From Thalassarchaeum sp002495735 (GTDB lineage Archaea; Thermoplasmatota; Poseidoniia; Poseidoniales; Thalassarchaeaceae): a DNA stretch of 64,000 bases. The stretch is taken from contig CALDRG010000023.1 of the NCBI GenBank assembly GCA_937911265.1, forward strand, positions 4,284 through 68,283, given 5' to 3'. Below the pieces are notes generated by a model that was not told the DNA's origin, did no database searches, and saw nothing but the letters and a program-made list of their open reading frames with translations. Shown here in pieces: positions 34,454 through 41,207 of the stretch; positions within the stretch are counted from its first letter, which is position 1; each line of letters opens with the position of its first letter. The position numbers and the translations under genes were made by a program.

Positions 34454-35680
34454 TTAGGCGTCGTTCTCGCCGAAAGACGTCTTTCCCCCGCCCTTGCGAA
34501 CGAGGTTCCAATGTTCTGCAATTTCATCGCCTCTGGCGCTTGGTTCCCAGACGTCCCTAGAAAGTGCCTTCCTGAATGGCATGCGACTAACCATCCTGCC
34601 GTCCGCGAGCCGTTTGCGCCTCAACATGCCGAGTCTGACTACTGGCCACAGCATTCTCCGAATTAGTCCAGGCTTGTACACCCAGCGCATGAACACGAGA
34701 CCGTCCCCCTTCTTGCGCTGGTCACGCATCCAGTGATTAGCCACCATCTTGAATCCTCGATTACCAACTCTGTTCATCAGGAAACGGTTGACGGCGCTAG
34801 CCCTGACAAGGGGGACGAGACGCCCCCTCACCTCGCTCTCGTAGTCGCACTCGCCTAGAACGGCCTTGGCGGCCATAACGCCGCTGGTGACTGCGTAACG
34901 CATCCCAAAGCCCCACATGAAATCCTGTAGGCCACCCGCCTCGCCGACGTAGTAGCGGCCCTCGTGTACGTACTTGTCAGGCAGCGAGAAGTCACCTTTG
35001 CCGCCGACCCTCTTAATCGGTCTGCGGTTCAGGTCGTAGTGCTGTTCGTACCATGCGATGGTCTCGTTGAGGTGGCGCGAAGTCTTCTTCTGCTGGCGCC
35101 ACAGACAGGTGCAAATCAGACCTATGCCATCGATGATGATGAGATAGGAGTAGGCCCCCGGAGCCAGTTTGTCATTCAACTGGAAGGTGACGTGATTGGG
35201 ATGGTCTGTGTGAAAGATCTCCCCGAACGCCACCGCACTGGACTCCTTCGGACCGGCGGCGATGATATGGCAGTCCTTGGGATCCCTGCGGGTATCGTAG
35301 TGGATTTCTGCGCCCGCATCGAGTGCCATCCGCTTGAAGCCCTGATCGATGCAATGTCCAGCAGTTCCACGCTCTACGACACGAAAAGCGAGTCCTGAGG
35401 TTCGAGGTTGAGTTATTTCGTCGTCAGGGTGTACGAGGTCAATCACATCAAACGCATCGGACTTGAACTCCTCCGGGTCGAAGCCCCATTCTCGTATCTC
35501 ATCGAAGAAGTCGGAGTCACTGGTCCAGTTCTCTATGCCTTGGAAATCACCGTCGAAACGAGCTCCACTATCCGAGCGGATCTCGTGTACATGCACCTCA
35601 CGTCCCGCATTCGCGAGATAGGTAGCTGCAGCGAGGCCCGAGAGCCCTGCCCCTAGTATGTGGACTGGCTCGCTGCTCAT
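34454..35680 (-). CDS. FAD-dependent oxidoreductase, geranylgeranyl reductase-like
   Basis: 408 aa. The N-terminal FAD site is VHILGAGLSGLAAATYLANAGREV with HEIRSDSGARFDGD downstream; a second FAD contact is YVGEAGGLQDFMWGFGMRYAV, the GDAAG-type motif of geranylgeranyl reductases. The C-terminal ~120 residues are basic, with WVYKPGLIRRMLWPVVRLG, suggesting membrane surface binding. Family members saturate isoprenoid double bonds in archaeal lipids or quinones, sometimes with a ferredoxin; a 2[4Fe-4S] ferredoxin lies at 37540. It could also act on another lipid. Start ATG 35680; divergent from moaE. Confidence 0.75.
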   Translation of the reverse strand: MSSEPVHILGAGLSGLAAATYLANAGREVHVHEIRSDSGARFDGDFQGIENWTSDSDFFDEIREWGFDPEEFKSDAFDVIDLVHPDDEITQPRTSGLAFRVVERGTAGHCIDQGFKRMALDAGAEIHYDTRRDPKDCHIIAAGPKESSAVAFGEIFHTDHPNHVTFQLNDKLAPGAYSYLIIIDGIGLICTCLWRQQKKTSRHLNETIAWYEQHYDLNRRPIKRVGGKGDFSLPDKYVHEGRYYVGEAGGLQDFMWGFGMRYAVTSGVMAAKAVLGECDYESEVRGRLVPLVRASAVNRFLMNRVGNRGFKMVANHWMRDQRKKGDGLVFMRWVYKPGLIRRMLWPVVRLGMLRRKRLADGRMVSRMPFRKALSRDVWEPSARGDEIAEHWNLVRKGGGKTSFGENDA

Positions 35681-35760
35681 GTTACTTCGACTTCAGGCCC
35701 TCCGCTTGAACGGTTGGGTCGCGTCCGTCGCGTTCAAGCGCAGCACCTTGATGGCTCTGC

Positions 35761-36183
35761 ATGGCTCACGTACGAGTACTCATCGAGTCCGAGCGACTCG
35801 ACCCAGAGGAACTGCGGAAAATGCTCGCTATGGATGGCTGCGGCAGCGTAGTCTCCTTCGTAGGACTCACTCGAGGAGAGGACCATGGAGTGGCTGTCGA
35901 GCGACTAGAGTTCGACGCTTGGGAGGAAAGACTCCCAGAGGTACTGAACGAGCTCTCCGAGCAGGCTCTGGGCCAGTTCGGAGTGAGTTCGGTGGTGTTG
36001 GCCCACCGCACTGGTTCTGTCAGGCCAGGCGAACCCATAGTATGCATCCACGTCGGCTCACCCCATAGGGCCGAGGGCTTCGAGGCCTGTAGTTGGCTGA
36101 TAGATGAGCTGAAGCGGCAGGCCCCGTTGTGGAAGAAGGAGATCCGGGCCGATGGTGAGATCTGGAAGGCCGGTCTTGGATGA
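35761..36183 (+). CDS. moaE: molybdopterin synthase catalytic subunit MoaE
   Basis: 140 aa. MoaE converts precursor Z (cPMP) to molybdopterin with sulfur from MoaD. Motifs: GSVVSFVGLTRGEDHG, LAHRTGSVRPGEPIVCIHVGSPHR and PLWKKEIRADG (conserved lysines). moaD is not in the window; moaC lies 1.7 kb away at 37930. The stop directly touches the stop of the convergent FAD oxidoreductase. The ATG at 35761 fits the usual start. Confidence 0.93.
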   Translation: MAHVRVLIESERLDPEELRKMLAMDGCGSVVSFVGLTRGEDHGVAVERLEFDAWEERLPEVLNELSEQALGQFGVSSVVLAHRTGSVRPGEPIVCIHVGSPHRAEGFEACSWLIDELKRQAPLWKKEIRADGEIWKAGLG

Positions 36184-37530
36184 TTATATCGTGTCCATCA
36201 CACCACTGACACTGGCCACTGCTTCGGGCACGTTCGATGCTATCCCTTCGACCATCATCCAGCCGTGCCCCTTGATCCCGTCGCCAACGAGGCGAACCCC
36301 CTCTATGCCGACATCCGAGGGTAGTTCAGCGCCCTGTGGGGCGCGATTGCAAGGCCAGTTCCTGTGGTAGGTGTGGACGCACAACTCTTCTCCATGGTCA
36401 GCGAGCCACGGGATGGCGTCGTAGAGATCCTCGCGCCCCTTCGTTATCTCCGATTTCACGCTCGGGTCCGGCACATACTGGTGTGTGATCATCATGTGCT
36501 TGCCCTCAGGTGCGAGGCTCGGATCGGAAAAGGTCGGAATTACGTATCCGCCAACTCTTTCCAAGCCCGGCAGCATGGTTACCCCACTGCCGCGGTGAGG
36601 AATATCGTCGTCTAGCGCGAACACGAAGCCGATGCCTCCGACTGCTTGAGTGTCACGGACCTGCTCTCTGATTCCCGTAGCTACCTCAAAGTCGTCCGAG
36701 AGCGCCTTGAGCAGGTTAGGGTGTCCGCCGTTGTGGATGATTGCATCGGCACCAACCCAAACCCCCTCATCCCGACCGCGCCGCCTGATGCCGATGCAGA
36801 AGCGGTTTCCCTTGGTCGACTCCTCTGCATCGCCTGGCAGTATCTCGGTGATCTCATGGGACAGCTTGACGCGAGCCCCGTTCTCCCGCAGGTCGCTTCG
36901 TAGCCCGTCGATGACTCCCTTGCACCCTCCCTTGGGAACATGAGGACGGTCGAGCCAGAATGAGTTCTGAAGCATCCTAACGACGGTCGAAGCAGGCATC
37001 TGCTCGAACCTCAGGCTGATGGCGAAGTTGGAGAATGCATCGACAAAGTCGATGAAGTCACTGGAGAAGTACCTCGACATCCAGGTCCTGCCGTCCTCAG
37101 TCTCGTTGCCCCATGGCCGTTTGGCGGGCTTCATCAACAGCCGTGGCAGGTTCAGAGTGTCCTTGAGCGAGAACCACGGTAAGACCCCGTAGACCGAGTT
37201 TGCCCGCTGCAGTTTACCGTCTTTAAGCCGGCAGGCGAACTTGGTGGTTGGCAGGAAGTCGACCCCATGACGTCCCAAATCGAGCCCACCGTTTTTCCTC
37301 TTCCCGAGAATCAGTTTGGCGAAGGGGCCTTTCTTGCCGTGCGGAATCATGTGGACTGCGCCGGTTGGAATTTGAAAACCATCGTGGTCGTGCTGGGTGA
37401 ACCTGCCACCGGCGAAAGACATCCTCTCGTAGACTGCGACATCGTACTTCTGTGTCTGTGCGAGACTTGCAGCTGATGCCAGCCCTCCTACTCCGGCGCC
37501 GATGACCACTGCCTTCGCTCGCTCGCTCAT
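36184..37530 (-). CDS. phytoene desaturase-type FAD oxidoreductase
   Basis: 448 aa. N-terminal FAD motif KAVVIGAGVGGLASAASLAQ with YERMSFAGGRFTQH; C-terminal GVRLVGDGIKGHGWMMVEGIASN (second FAD motif), the pattern of phytoene desaturase, carotenoid isomerase and related flavoproteins. It probably works on an isoprenoid or other long hydrophobic substrate. It follows a 2[4Fe-4S] ferredoxin by 9 bp on the same strand, suggesting that the ferredoxin donates or accepts its electrons. No carotenoid synthesis genes are nearby, so the substrate is open. Confidence 0.8.
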   Translation of the reverse strand: MSERAKAVVIGAGVGGLASAASLAQTQKYDVAVYERMSFAGGRFTQHDHDGFQIPTGAVHMIPHGKKGPFAKLILGKRKNGGLDLGRHGVDFLPTTKFACRLKDGKLQRANSVYGVLPWFSLKDTLNLPRLLMKPAKRPWGNETEDGRTWMSRYFSSDFIDFVDAFSNFAISLRFEQMPASTVVRMLQNSFWLDRPHVPKGGCKGVIDGLRSDLRENGARVKLSHEITEILPGDAEESTKGNRFCIGIRRRGRDEGVWVGADAIIHNGGHPNLLKALSDDFEVATGIREQVRDTQAVGGIGFVFALDDDIPHRGSGVTMLPGLERVGGYVIPTFSDPSLAPEGKHMMITHQYVPDPSVKSEITKGREDLYDAIPWLADHGEELCVHTYHRNWPCNRAPQGAELPSDVGIEGVRLVGDGIKGHGWMMVEGIASNVPEAVASVSGVMDTI

Positions 37531-37539
37531 CCTGCCACC

Positions 37540-37800
37540 TTAGGAGTACACTAGGGCTCCTGTCGGACACCAAAGAAGGCACCTCAGGCAGTCGGTGCAG
37601 TTATCCTCGATGACCTCGCAAAGCCCCTCGACGATTAACGCATCATCCTTACAGGCCATCAGACAGTAAGAGCAGCCGACACAGAGTTCGTCGATGACCT
37701 GCAGTTTGACACCGTCAGTGATAGGCCTGTCATGGGTGATGCCCGATTCTAGTTCGGGGACAGCGCCCGGAGTCGCTTTGTTTCGAAACGCCTCGGCCAT
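37540..37800 (-). CDS. 2[4Fe-4S] ferredoxin
   Basis: 86 aa. Two cluster motifs, CVGCSYCLMAC and CTDCLRCLLWCP, each CxxCxxCxxxC(P), preceded by a ~35-residue N-terminal extension (GAVPELESGITHDRPITDG). It is a small electron carrier of the cytoplasm. Starts at ATG 37800 and is the first gene of a pair with the FAD oxidoreductase at 36184-37530. Archaeal geranylgeranyl reductases can use such ferredoxins, and one lies at 34454-35680. The basic elements are certain; the redox partner is inference. Confidence 0.92.
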   Translation of the reverse strand: MAEAFRNKATPGAVPELESGITHDRPITDGVKLQVIDELCVGCSYCLMACKDDALIVEGLCEVIEDNCTDCLRCLLWCPTGALVYS

Positions 37801-37929
37801 GCCACCCCATTGCCGCCGACTATTTCAGATGTTATCCGCGAACTCACCATAACTACGACTCCGCCGATAGGCCGGTTTACTGAATAGTGATGATGAACTC
37901 GCGAGTACACAGGCGAGAGAGGCGATCGA

Positions 37930-38391
37930 TTGGACGAGAATTCGTGGACCGGGATAATCGATGTGGGATCTAAGCCCGTTGTCGCTCGCGAGGCGGTAGC
38001 CACTGGCCTGCTTGTCCTCTCCGAGAGAGGTATCGATGTCGTGGCAAACGGCCGCTCCCCAAAGGGCGATGTCAGAGAAGCCTCGACGGTAGCCGCTATT
38101 CAGGCGGTAAAGGAGACGCCCCGAACCTTACCTCACTGCCATCCAATTCCCATCGAGGGCTGCACGGTTGATTGGAGGGTAGAGGAGAACGGTCTGCGCT
38201 GTACAGTCTCCGTGCGCACTCACTGGACCACCGGGGTGGAGATGGAGGCACTGTGCGGAGTCAACGCAGGGCTGCTGTGTGCCTGGGACATGCTCAAGTC
38301 AATTGAGAAGGACTCCGAGGGGCAGTATCCGACTTCTACGATAGAAGGAGTACGGGTCCTGCGCAAGAGCAAGGGCGACCCGCATGATTGA
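37930..38391 (+). CDS. moaC: cyclic pyranopterin monophosphate synthase MoaC
   Basis: 153 aa. Makes cPMP in molybdenum cofactor synthesis together with MoaA. Motifs: SPKGDVREAST (catalytic lysine), LPHCHPIPIEG, and TGVEMEALCGVNAGLLCAWDM. It starts at TTG 37930 with GAGAGG 7 bp upstream; no in-frame ATG is near. The FBPase gene starts immediately after its stop. With moaE in the same neighbourhood, the organism makes molybdopterin, but no molybdoenzyme is visible here. Confidence 0.93.
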   Translation: MDENSWTGIIDVGSKPVVAREAVATGLLVLSERGIDVVANGRSPKGDVREASTVAAIQAVKETPRTLPHCHPIPIEGCTVDWRVEENGLRCTVSVRTHWTTGVEMEALCGVNAGLLCAWDMLKSIEKDSEGQYPTSTIEGVRVLRKSKGDPHD

Positions 38392-39363
38392 ATGCTAAGG
38401 CTCATTCGGAACAGCATGGCGACCACCGACCTCATTGAGCACTTTCTACAGGCCACTGAGGCCGCTGCGGTAGCAGCTTCGGCTTGGAGAGGACTGGAGG
38501 ACCGTAAGGCCGCAGACGGAGCAGCCGTAGAAGCCATGCGCACCGTCTTCGACAGCGTGCCCTTTGACGGGCGCGTGGCGATAGGCGAGGGCGAGCGCGA
38601 TGATGCACCAATGCTTTGGATTGGCGAACCCCTAGGCTCGATGCAAGGTGTCACCGGGGCACCGACAATCGACATAGCCGTCGATCCTCTGGAGTGTACT
38701 AACCACGTCGCCCTCGACCTGCCCAATGCGATGGCAGTTCTCGCCGCAGCTCCTCGCGGTAATTTGCTGCACGCCCCCGACTGCTACATGGACAAGATAG
38801 CCGGTCCGGCCGCCCTCGCAGGCGAGGTTAGCCTTGAGGCCGACACTTCTTACAACATTGAGGCTGCCTGTACTGCTCTTGGAAAAACTCCTTCACAGCT
38901 CTGCGTGGTGGTGATGGACAGACCGCGACACGAACAACTGATACGCGAGCTGAAGCAACACAAAGTCAACATCATCCTCATTGGCGACGGTGACATTACC
39001 GCGGCTCTGAACGCCGCCGACCCCGATTCGGATATTGACATGCTGATGGGGATAGGGGCAGCACCCGAGGGAGTAATCACGGCGACTGCCCTCAGGGGGC
39101 TGAAGGCTCCCTTTGAAGGCCGACTCGTGTTCAAAAACGAAGGCCATCGTGAGCGCGCTGAGAGTATGATCGAGGGCGATGTGGACAGGATCTGGAGTCG
39201 CGATGAGTTGTGCTCGTCGGACGATTCAGTATTCATCGGCTCTGGGGTCTGCCCAGGGCGGACCCGCGGAGTCGAGGAAACCGATGACGGAAGGTACTCA
39301 GTTCACTCAGAAGTGATTGATGTCAAATCTGGCGCGCATTACTTCGTGTCCTCGGTGCGATGA
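38392..39363 (+). CDS. glpX: class II fructose-1,6-bisphosphatase (GlpX type)
   Basis: Gluconeogenic phosphatase. 323 aa from ATG 38392 (the ATG at 38416, MATTDLIEHF, is an equally plausible start). Motifs: AWRGLEDRKAADGAAVEAMR in part, GEGERDDAPML (metal site), TIDIAVDPLECTNHVA, LIGDGDITAAL and GIGAAPEGVITATAL, all GlpX hallmarks. It overlaps or adjoins the class I aldolase gene, forming a fructose-bisphosphate module. Most archaea use a single bifunctional aldolase/phosphatase, so this is a bacterial-style pair. Confidence 0.95.
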   Translation: MLRLIRNSMATTDLIEHFLQATEAAAVAASAWRGLEDRKAADGAAVEAMRTVFDSVPFDGRVAIGEGERDDAPMLWIGEPLGSMQGVTGAPTIDIAVDPLECTNHVALDLPNAMAVLAAAPRGNLLHAPDCYMDKIAGPAALAGEVSLEADTSYNIEAACTALGKTPSQLCVVVMDRPRHEQLIRELKQHKVNIILIGDGDITAALNAADPDSDIDMLMGIGAAPEGVITATALRGLKAPFEGRLVFKNEGHRERAESMIEGDVDRIWSRDELCSSDDSVFIGSGVCPGRTRGVEETDDGRYSVHSEVIDVKSGAHYFVSSVR

Positions 39364-40424
39364 GTTCTTCTCCTACTGCTCGCACGTGCTCACGAGGTTA
39401 TTGGATGGACATTGAACTCCTTGAGAAGACCGCAAGCGAACTGGTGGCTCCGGGCAAGGGAATACTCGCCGCCGATGAGAGCAACGGGACGATGTCGAAG
39501 CGCTTGGCTGCTGCTGGAGTCGAACCCTCGTCTGAGTCTCGGCGCTTGTACCGAGCAAACCTGTTTGATACAGCAGGATACGAATCCGCTGTCGGAGGCG
39601 TCATATTGTTCGATGAGACAATCAGACAGAACATGGACGACGGCTCTCTCATAGCTGACGCGCTGAGTTCCAGAGGAATCCACCCAGGAATCAAGGTCGA
39701 CACAGGGGCAAAGGACCTCGCCAATCACCCGGGTGAGAAAATTACAGAGGGTCTCGATGGACTCAGGGAGCGCTGCATCGAGTATTTCGAGATGGGCGCG
39801 CGTTTCGCCAAATGGCGAGCTGTCATTCGTATATCTGAGGGGATTCCTAGTCCTGCCTGCATATCGACCAACGCACACGCGCTGGCCCGATACGCTGCAA
39901 TCTGCCAGGAGCAGGGGCTGGTCCCCATCATCGAGCCAGAGGTACTGATGGATGGCTCCCATGACGCGCAGCGCTGCTATGACGTCACAGCCGAGATTCT
40001 CGATGCGACCTTCGCTGCCTGTGCTGAGCAGAGTATACACATCCCGGGAGCATTGCTCAAACCTAACATGATCATCGCTGGCAACGATTGTCCCAACCAG
40101 ATCCCGAGGGAAGAAGTGGCTAGGATGACAATTGACTGTCTGAGCAATCACGTCCCGCAAGACCTGCCGGGCATAGTCTTCCTCTCAGGAGGCCAGTCTG
40201 ACGAGGATGCGACAGCCCACCTCAATCTGATGAACCAGATGAATGTCGAGCACCCTTGGCAACTTTCCTACTCCTACGGCCGGGCACTGCAGGCACACGC
40301 CCTCACAACTTGGGCCAAAGGAGGTTCCGAGTCTGCAGCCGCCAGCCAGCGGATGTTCGCTCATCGGGCCGGCATGAACAGCCTAGCTCGAAGCGGTGAC
40401 TGGGGATCCGACTTAGAGGTCTAA
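39360..40424 (+). CDS. fba: class I fructose-bisphosphate aldolase, eukaryote/bacterial type
   Basis: Schiff-base aldolase joining or cleaving fructose 1,6-bisphosphate. 354 aa from ATG 39360, which overlaps the FBPase stop (ATGA); ATG at 39405 (MDIELLEKTAS) has GAGG upstream and may be the real start. Motifs: GKGILAADESNGTMSKRL, FDETIRQ, GIKVDTGAKDL, FAKWRAVI, EPEVLMDG and LLKPNMII (Schiff-base lysine), LSGGQSDEDATAHLN. This is the vertebrate-like class I family, not the archaeal DhnA type. It adjoins the small wHTH gene stop to stop. Confidence 0.94.
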   Translation: MSSSPTARTCSRGYWMDIELLEKTASELVAPGKGILAADESNGTMSKRLAAAGVEPSSESRRLYRANLFDTAGYESAVGGVILFDETIRQNMDDGSLIADALSSRGIHPGIKVDTGAKDLANHPGEKITEGLDGLRERCIEYFEMGARFAKWRAVIRISEGIPSPACISTNAHALARYAAICQEQGLVPIIEPEVLMDGSHDAQRCYDVTAEILDATFAACAEQSIHIPGALLKPNMIIAGNDCPNQIPREEVARMTIDCLSNHVPQDLPGIVFLSGGQSDEDATAHLNLMNQMNVEHPWQLSYSYGRALQAHALTTWAKGGSESAAASQRMFAHRAGMNSLARSGDWGSDLEV

Positions 40425-40676
40425 TCAGATTTCGTCCAAGGCCCCAGGTCTCAGTTGCCAGACGCAGATTTCGTAGCGACCGGAGAGGGCACCGCCACGC
40501 TTTGTCGTTGCGACCTTCATGATGTCCTTGTCTTTGGACAGGACGTTCCCCAGTTGCTGGGGAGTAGTCCCATGACGCATGGTGGAGTTCACGTGTTCAA
40601 GAATTTCTGTCGTGTTGGCTTCTCCTCTGTCATCCAAGAATTTTTTTATTTTCTGTCGTAGTCTGGTTGTCCTCAT
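40425..40676 (-). CDS. small winged-helix-like protein A
   Basis: 83 aa. A helix-turn-helix-like start (TTRLRQKIKKFLDDRGEANTTEILEHVN in part), then QQLGNVLSKDKDIMKVATTKRGG and a beta-like wing RYEICVWQL. The layout (three helices, then a wing with KVxTxxRGG) suggests DNA binding. AGGAGG lies 6 bp before the ATG at 40676. It is paralogous in layout to the next gene (40687-40953): both have a ~30-residue helical start, then LxxLxxxDxxIxxxxTxRxxG. They are 10 bp apart, one operon. Function unknown. Confidence 0.75.
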   Translation of the reverse strand: MRTTRLRQKIKKFLDDRGEANTTEILEHVNSTMRHGTTPQQLGNVLSKDKDIMKVATTKRGGALSGRYEICVWQLRPGALDEI

Positions 40677-40686
40677 CTAAATCCTC

Positions 40687-40953
40687 CTATTTGTTGTCGG
40701 GCTTAGCACGCTCATGGTGCTGCACCCACTCCTCGGTCGCCCATTCCGAGAGTGGGGGGGTACTGCCGGCCATTCCGCTCTTGCGAACCGTTCCGATGCG
40801 GACGATACTCGTGTCTGTCTCCATCAGTGATGCTAGATCCAAGCTTCCAGAGTAGCCTTTCTGACCACTCAGCCAGGTTGCAATCTCAGCACTGTTCCTA
40901 GGCTGCTCAGAGATGTATTTGCGAATGATAAGTCGGATTTTTTCCGCTTCCAT
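40687..40953 (-). CDS. small winged-helix-like protein B
   Basis: 88 aa. Starts MEAEKIRLIIRKYISEQPRN, then SAEIATWLSGQKG (putative recognition helix region), LASLMETDTSIVRIGTVRKSG (wing) and a C-terminal EWATEEWVQHHERAKPDNK. GAGGGAGA precedes the ATG at 40953. It is the first gene of the pair and faces the 873-aa protein across a 254-bp AT-rich spacer with inverted repeats, so autoregulation or control of that gene is possible. DNA binding is inferred from layout only. Confidence 0.72.
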   Translation of the reverse strand: MEAEKIRLIIRKYISEQPRNSAEIATWLSGQKGYSGSLDLASLMETDTSIVRIGTVRKSGMAGSTPPLSEWATEEWVQHHERAKPDNK

Positions 40954-41207
40954 TTGTCTCCCTCAAGCATACTCTCGGACCCGGCAGTCGGCCCGATGCG
41001 CATAGGATAGCGGGCGCTGATATAACCGTTCTGCACGAAATCACACCTTTTCGTTACAAATAGTTGCTAGAAATGAGGGCGTTTTCAGGTTTGAACCAAG
41101 TGTGGAAATGAAACTGATATATTCTCCATAGGAAATATGTAATCAAATGTAACGAAGCAACATAATTTAATACATCAACGTTAGTAAGATGTATTGGGAG
41201 GTGGCGA
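40954..41207. promoter_or_regulatory. AT-rich divergent regulatory region with inverted repeats
   Basis: 254 bp between the small wHTH gene pair and the 873-aa gene. TTCGTTACA (41050-41058) and its inverse TGTAACGAA (41148-41156) are 89 bp apart. Between them are GGTT-TG-AACC (41088-41097) and an imperfect dyad GATATATTCTCCATAGGAAATAT (41116-41138, given in two halves of 11 and 12). A TATA-like CATAATTTAATAC (41161-41173) lies about 40 bp before the GTG at 41208. The composition is far more AT-rich than its surroundings. Confidence 0.55.

Noticed and set aside
40425..40953. Toxin-antitoxin pair
   Set aside because: The two small proteins look like paralogues with the same layout, with no toxin motif and normal Shine-Dalgarno sites for each.
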